A DNA stretch of 64,000 bases. It comes from an uncultured Bacteroides sp. (lineage in GTDB: Bacteria > Bacteroidota > Bacteroidia > Bacteroidales > Bacteroidaceae). The position numbers were made by a program, and so were the translations under genes. The stretch lies in NCBI GenBank assembly GCA_900544075.1, contig UQTJ01000008.1, positions 39,623-103,622 on the forward strand. The letters run 5' to 3'. Positions 60,619-64,000 of this stretch are shown in pieces. Position 1 is the first letter of the stretch; every line of letters begins with the position of its first letter. The notes under the pieces are model-generated. The model made no database searches. It saw only the letters and a program-made list of their open reading frames with translations, and had not been told where the DNA came from.

Positions 60619-61045
60619 TAATAAACATAAGAATAAGTATGACACAGACCGGTGACCTGCTTCATAATGCCCTTGCATAGAGAATGAACAATACGCTAAA
60701 AAACGGATGCCTCTTCAATGATGGAAATCTGAGCTCTGAACAGGCACAGGAAGCTATAAGTAAGTCCATTGAAATGTACAATAATGCCAGACCACATAAG
60801 GCACTTGGAATGAAAACCCTCAATGGAGATACTGACAAGAAAAAGTGTAAACCCATTCATGAATAATAAACATAACTGATGGATGTGCTCGTCGGGGCGT
60901 GTGCTTACGCCCCTTGCCGTACGGCGCTCCCCGAGCGATGAGTTTTTTGAAGTTGCAAGAGAGGTACTTTTGCATAACTGTAACCTTTTTAGGAATATAA
61001 TGTTTAACCAGTCAACTTGGTCAGGAATTACAGCACAAACTGACA
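60619..61045 (+). mobile_element. 3' remnant of an IS3-family insertion sequence
   Basis: Only the right end remains. The transposase frame begins abruptly (ISMTQTGDLLHNALA), meets an in-frame TAG at 60681-60683 where relatives have Glu (NALAER), then continues as MNNTLKNGCLFNDGNL and EMYNNARPHKALGMKT to the stop near 60866. That is the C-terminus of the DDE (rve) domain of IS3-type OrfB. Past the stop are GC-rich hairpins (GGGGCGT/ACGCCCC at 60894-60913, GCCGTACGGC at 60916-60925), and the element plausibly ends in TGACA at 61045. Left end and catalytic core are lost, so it cannot move by itself. Confidence 0.78.
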
Positions 61046-61288
61046 ACTAAATTCAGTACACTTCAAGCTTTGATAAAAGCATAGAAAACGCTTCGTCATT
61101 TTAAATAAAACGACGAAACGTTTTAATCAAAATGACGAAGCGTTTTTCGTATGGGTATATGGAGCTAAGTGAAATGGAATAAATAGGTGAAAACTCCTCT
61201 CTAATGTTTTCGTTTTGTTTTTATATATTGTAATTTTAAGTCGTCTTTGTATTTAGAATATAATAATAGATTTAGAAAACGTAAATAT
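61046..61288. other. Intergenic region before the EamA transporter
   Basis: After the IS end it holds the three-unit 22-bp array (61085-61146), then AT-rich sequence with CTTTG at about 61242 that is a poor -7 match (CGTCTTTG). The ribosome-binding site for the transporter is not obvious. Confidence 0.5.
61085..61146. repeat. Three 18-bp units at exact 22-bp spacing
   Basis: Unit 1 AAAACGCTTCGTCATTTT (61085) is the exact reverse complement of unit 3 (61129-61146). Unit 2 (61107, AAAACGACGAAACGTTTT) is a direct copy of unit 3 with two changes, which make its outer arms palindromic (AAAACG/CGTTTT). Starts are 22 bases apart. A terminator is possible but no gene ends nearby. Confidence 0.8.
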
Positions 61289-62164
61289 ATGAGAAAGGCA
61301 TTTGTAAAACTTCATCTGTCTGTTCTGTTGGCAGGAGGAACGGGAGTATTCGGAAAACTGATTACGCTGAACGAATTTATGTTGGTGTGGTACAGGTTAT
61401 TATTGGCTGCAATATTATTTTATTTTGTGCTTAAGATTTCCGGTAGTCTTAAGAAGGTGGGGCGAAAAGACATTCTTAAGATTGGGCTTGTAGGTACTTT
61501 GTTGGCTTTGCACTGGGTGTTCTTTTATGCAAGTATCAAGTTCTCGAATGTTTCTATCGGGGTGGTGTGTCTGTCGCTGATGAGTTTTTTCACGGCGATT
61601 TTTGAACCTGTTATAAACAGAAAACGAATCTCTGTAAAGGAGATCGCTTTCAGTCTGATTGCTGTAGTGGGAATAGTTCTGATATTCCACTTTGATACGA
61701 GATATAGGACTGGTGTCCTGTTGGGGATGATATCGTCGGCATTGGCTTCATTGTTTACTATTATGAACAAGAAAGTGTCTGTCAATTATTCTTCAGGAAC
61801 AATGTTGCTGTACGAAATGTGTGGCGGATTTGTAGGGCTGACGGTTTTAATGCCGATATACAGTTATTGTTTTAATACGGATTTTGTAATACCGGGAACA
61901 ACGGACTTGTGTTACCTGTTGGCATTAGCTTCTGTATGTACGGTTTGTCTGTATATATTGCAGATTCAGGTTCTGAAGGTTATATCGGCTTTTACGGTTA
62001 ATCTGAGTTATAATCTTGAACCTATCTACAGTATTATATTGGCTATGATATTGTTTGATGAGGGGCATTATCTGGATAGTAGTTTCTATTTGGGATTGCT
62101 GCTGATATTGTTCTCTGTAGTCTTACAGTCAATGGATGCGTTTATAAGGAATAGGGCTTTGTGA
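61289..62164 (+). CDS. EamA/DMT-family transporter
   Basis: Inner-membrane transporter of the drug/metabolite superfamily. 291 residues from ATG 61289 (MRKAFVKLHLSVLLAGGTG); an earlier in-frame ATG at 61247 would add a basic, non-hydrophobic stretch. About ten membrane helices in two EamA repeats (about 5-130 and 150-285), with the recurring pattern at YRLLLAAILFY and SYNLEPIYSIILAMILF. Intact, although it lies between decayed genes. Substrate unknown. Confidence 0.85.
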   Translation: MRKAFVKLHLSVLLAGGTGVFGKLITLNEFMLVWYRLLLAAILFYFVLKISGSLKKVGRKDILKIGLVGTLLALHWVFFYASIKFSNVSIGVVCLSLMSFFTAIFEPVINRKRISVKEIAFSLIAVVGIVLIFHFDTRYRTGVLLGMISSALASLFTIMNKKVSVNYSSGTMLLYEMCGGFVGLTVLMPIYSYCFNTDFVIPGTTDLCYLLALASVCTVCLYILQIQVLKVISAFTVNLSYNLEPIYSIILAMILFDEGHYLDSSFYLGLLLILFSVVLQSMDAFIRNRAL

Positions 62165-62189
62165 ATTTATAAAATGTAAAGATTGTGTT

Positions 62190-62765
62190 ATGAGAAAATT
62201 TTATCTGATTTTTTAATTGGGCGTTATTTCTGTCTGTGGCTTTGCCGCACATTCGGGAAATACGGAAATAATGGATTTGAAAGGGAAATGGAATTTCTCG
62301 TTTGATAATAAGACGTATGATGATGAGTTGATTCTTCCCGGAACTACTGATACGAACAGGAAGGGAAAGGTGAATGAAAACAGAAATGAAACGACTTTCC
62401 TGTCAAGATATTATAAGTTTTAAAGTAAGGTATGGTATAGTAAGGATGTCGTGATATCTGAGAAATGGGGTGGTAAGAGTTTGTGTTTTTCCTCTTACGG
62501 TATATACTGCGATGGATGTGGAGGAATGGAGGCGTTACTTCAGAATATGAAAGGAGCATGGTATAAATCATTGAAGATTTTATTTATAGTGTCCGCCGAA
62601 GGCTTGTTTCGATGCTGCCGATTTTGAAGGTATTTTCATTCAGCTGGAAATGCCTATATGGGGAAGTTTCAATAAGGAGTCTAAAGAATTGATGGACTTC
62701 CTGATAAATGACGATATGGCTATACAGAATGAATATAGTAATTATGCTTCGTTTGTGCTGTTCCA
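62190..62765 (+). pseudogene. GH2-like glycoside hydrolase remnant
   Basis: A degraded N-terminal half. It opens with a signal-peptide-like MRKFYLIF, broken by TAA at 62214, then LGVISVCGFAAHSG and a GH2 sugar-binding start (MDLKGKWNFSFDN, ELILPGTTDTNRKG). After another stop (62421) and a frameshift, KVWYSKDVVISEKWGGKSL continues. A deletion follows; then MDVEEWRRYFRI, CPPKACFDAADFEG and IFIQLEMPIWGSFNKE can be read across TGA, TGA and TAG codons, matching the start of a GH2 catalytic barrel. It ends at FVLFQ, where GH97 sequence begins. Confidence 0.8.
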
Positions 62766-63692
62766 GGTGCGGCTGACTTGATGAAAGTGGTACCTTAAAT
62801 TGATTTAAAGGAGATTATTTCTCATGCTGAAAGTAAAAATCTGGGAATAATACTTTGGGCAGGTTATCTGGCTTTCGATAAAGATATGGATAACGTATGT
62901 AATCATTATGCGGCTATGGGGGTGAAAGAATTCAAGATTGACTTTATGGACAGGGATGACCAGATAGCTGTTGATTTTAATAAAAGTGCTGCTGAAACCG
63001 GTGCTAAATATAAGCTTCTTATTGACCTGCATGGAACATTCAAGCCTACAGGATTGCAGAGAACATATCCTAACACTATCAACTTCGAGGGGGTACATGG
63101 CTTGGAAGAACTGAAATGGGCTAAGGAAGGTACCGACCAGGTGACATATGATGTGACTTTTCCATTTATAAGAATGGTGGCTGGTCCGGTTGATTATACT
63201 CAGGGTGCTATGGTAAATGCTAATAAAGAGAATTTCAGGGCTATCTATACTGAACCTATGAGCCAGGGTACAAGATGCAGACAGTTGGCTGAATATGTTA
63301 TATTTGAATCTCCATTGAACATGTTGTGTGATTCTCCGACTAACTATGAAAAAGAACAGGAATGTACATCATTCATAGCTGAAGTACCGACTGTATGGAA
63401 TGAAACTCGTCCTTTGCAGGCTAAGATTGGTGAGTGTATAGTTATGGCACGTAGGAATGGCGATGTGTGGTACGTAGGAGGTCTTACTAACTGGAAAGAA
63501 CGTGAAGTGAAGGTTGATTTCTCTTTCCTTGGTGATGGTGAATATGATGTAGTGTTGTTTAGAGATGGTATCAACTCGGACTTGGTGGCTAAAGACTATA
63601 AGAAAGAAACGCTTGTGGTTAATAGAAAGTCTGTAGTAGATGTAAAAATGTATAGTGGTGGTGGCTTTATAATGAAAGTTACTAAAAAATAA
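62766..63692 (+). pseudogene. GH97 (SusB-like alpha-glucosidase) C-terminal remnant
   Basis: Reads AADLMKVVP, a TAA stop in place of a conserved acid, then IDLKEIISHAESKNLGIILW, followed by FKIDFMDRDDQ (the catalytic Asp of retaining GH97 enzymes), LHGTFKPTGLQRTYPN, NFEGVHGLEELKW and the C-terminal beta domain to a normal end. The part after 62886 is open for 268 codons, but the N-terminal beta domain and part of the barrel are missing; GH97 enzymes are usually 650-750 residues. Expression as a functional enzyme is improbable. No surrounding susC/susD genes remain. Confidence 0.82.
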
Positions 63693-64000
63693 TACAATAG
63701 ATTGTAGGCAGCATAAGCTTCTTGTACTTGTGCTGCTTATATTATAATGTATATTATATTACTGTTGAAATATAAATGAAAAAGGTAATATAAAAATATT
63801 TACTGTTTATTGGTTGATTTTCAGTGAATTAAATATAAGCACGAAAAATTTCTTGAAAAAAAGTTGTACAAAGTATTGCAGGAATCAAAAAAGTGCGTAC
63901 CTTTGCATCCGCAATCGAAAATAAAACGGTTGCTAAACAAAAAAGAAGTTCTTTGAAAGATTTTAAATAAACAAACAGAATGTAGTACAAGCGTCACACA
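63693..64000 (+). other. Intergenic region ending in an rRNA operon leader
   Basis: From 63693 to about 63850 only AT-rich sequence and a weak hairpin (GCAGCATAAG/CTTGTGCTGC, 63708-63736) that may end the GH97 remnant. From about 63850 the sequence is that of a Bacteroidetes rRNA operon promoter and leader. No protein-coding gene. Confidence 0.6.
63875..63905 (+). promoter_or_regulatory. Probable rRNA operon promoter
   Basis: ATTG at 63875-63878 and TACCTTTG at 63898-63905, 19-base spacer, match the Bacteroidetes -33/-7 layout. Downstream lies GTTCTTTGAAAGATTTT (about 63947-63963), a stretch typical of leaders before 16S genes in this group. The 16S gene itself is beyond the window, so this is an inference from leader sequence. 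Confidence 0.7.

Noticed and set aside
60696..61046. 116-codon minus-strand frame over the IS remnant
   Set aside because: It is the reverse complement of transposase and IS-end sequence without family features.

Overview
This window reads as a stretch of core chromosome from a member of the Bacteroidales, most likely Bacteroides or Phocaeicola (Bacteroidaceae). The signs are Bacteroidetes-type promoters (TAnnTTTG at -7, some with TTTG at -33), a Bacteroidetes division/cell-wall cluster with a tailed FtsA and no murF or ddl, a pair matching the Bacteroides glycine-lipid acyltransferases GlsA/GlsB, a lipidated TamA-like protein with TamB, a DUF4292 lipoprotein, and remnants of a hybrid two-component regulator and a GH97 enzyme. 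The species cannot be fixed from sequence reading alone.

Layout. 0-5 kb: gpmI (cut by the window edge), a HicA/HicB toxin-antitoxin pair, a CbpA-type DnaJ protein, an Hsp20 and rnhB. 5-14.5 kb: malQ with CBM20-like modules, gyrB, rpsT, tRNA-Glu, then a LysR regulator divergent from a flavodoxin-like gene plus catalase, and recO. 14.5-17 kb: an ABC-2 exporter pair. 17-32.8 kb: a continuous leftward dcw cluster, transcribed rsmH-ftsL-ftsI-murE-mraY-murD-ftsW-murG-murC-ftsQ-ftsA-ftsZ and followed by a yqeY-like gene. mraZ is not at its usual place upstream of rsmH. 33-35 kb: glsA-glsB, divergent from the dcw cluster. 35-41.5 kb: dgt, dut, a TPR lipoprotein, a DUF4292 lipoprotein and an EnvC-like murein hydrolase activator. 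41.5-55 kb: leftward genes for a hybrid histidine kinase, a MATE transporter, an M16 peptidase, a cyclophilin-type PPIase, a TamA-like lipoprotein and TamB. 55-60.4 kb: a nucleotidyltransferase, a Fic protein with an N-terminal AbiEi-like region, a choloylglycine-hydrolase family protein and a CLC antiporter with a fluoride-type motif. 60.4-63.7 kb: a decayed segment with an AraC/HTCS tail, an IS3-type transposase tail, an intact EamA transporter, and GH2 and GH97 remnants joined end to end. The last 150 bases carry what looks like an rRNA operon promoter and leader, with the 16S gene expected just past the edge.

Two non-coding themes stand out. First, several intergenic regions hold short palindromes repeated at about 22 bp (14469-14556, 44180-44277, 61085-61146, and a two-unit case at 5006-5047). 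Second, a dispersed mosaic repeat (AT-rich TTAATTATTAATTTTTAATT arms plus a 25-bp motif beginning GAACCGAAGG) recurs mostly between 36 and 51 kb and supplies the last codons and stops of several genes. The most unusual coding feature is the Fic protein, which appears to join an AbiEi-like winged-helix region to a Fic core with its own inhibitory motif. All family assignments come from reading motifs; no search was run.
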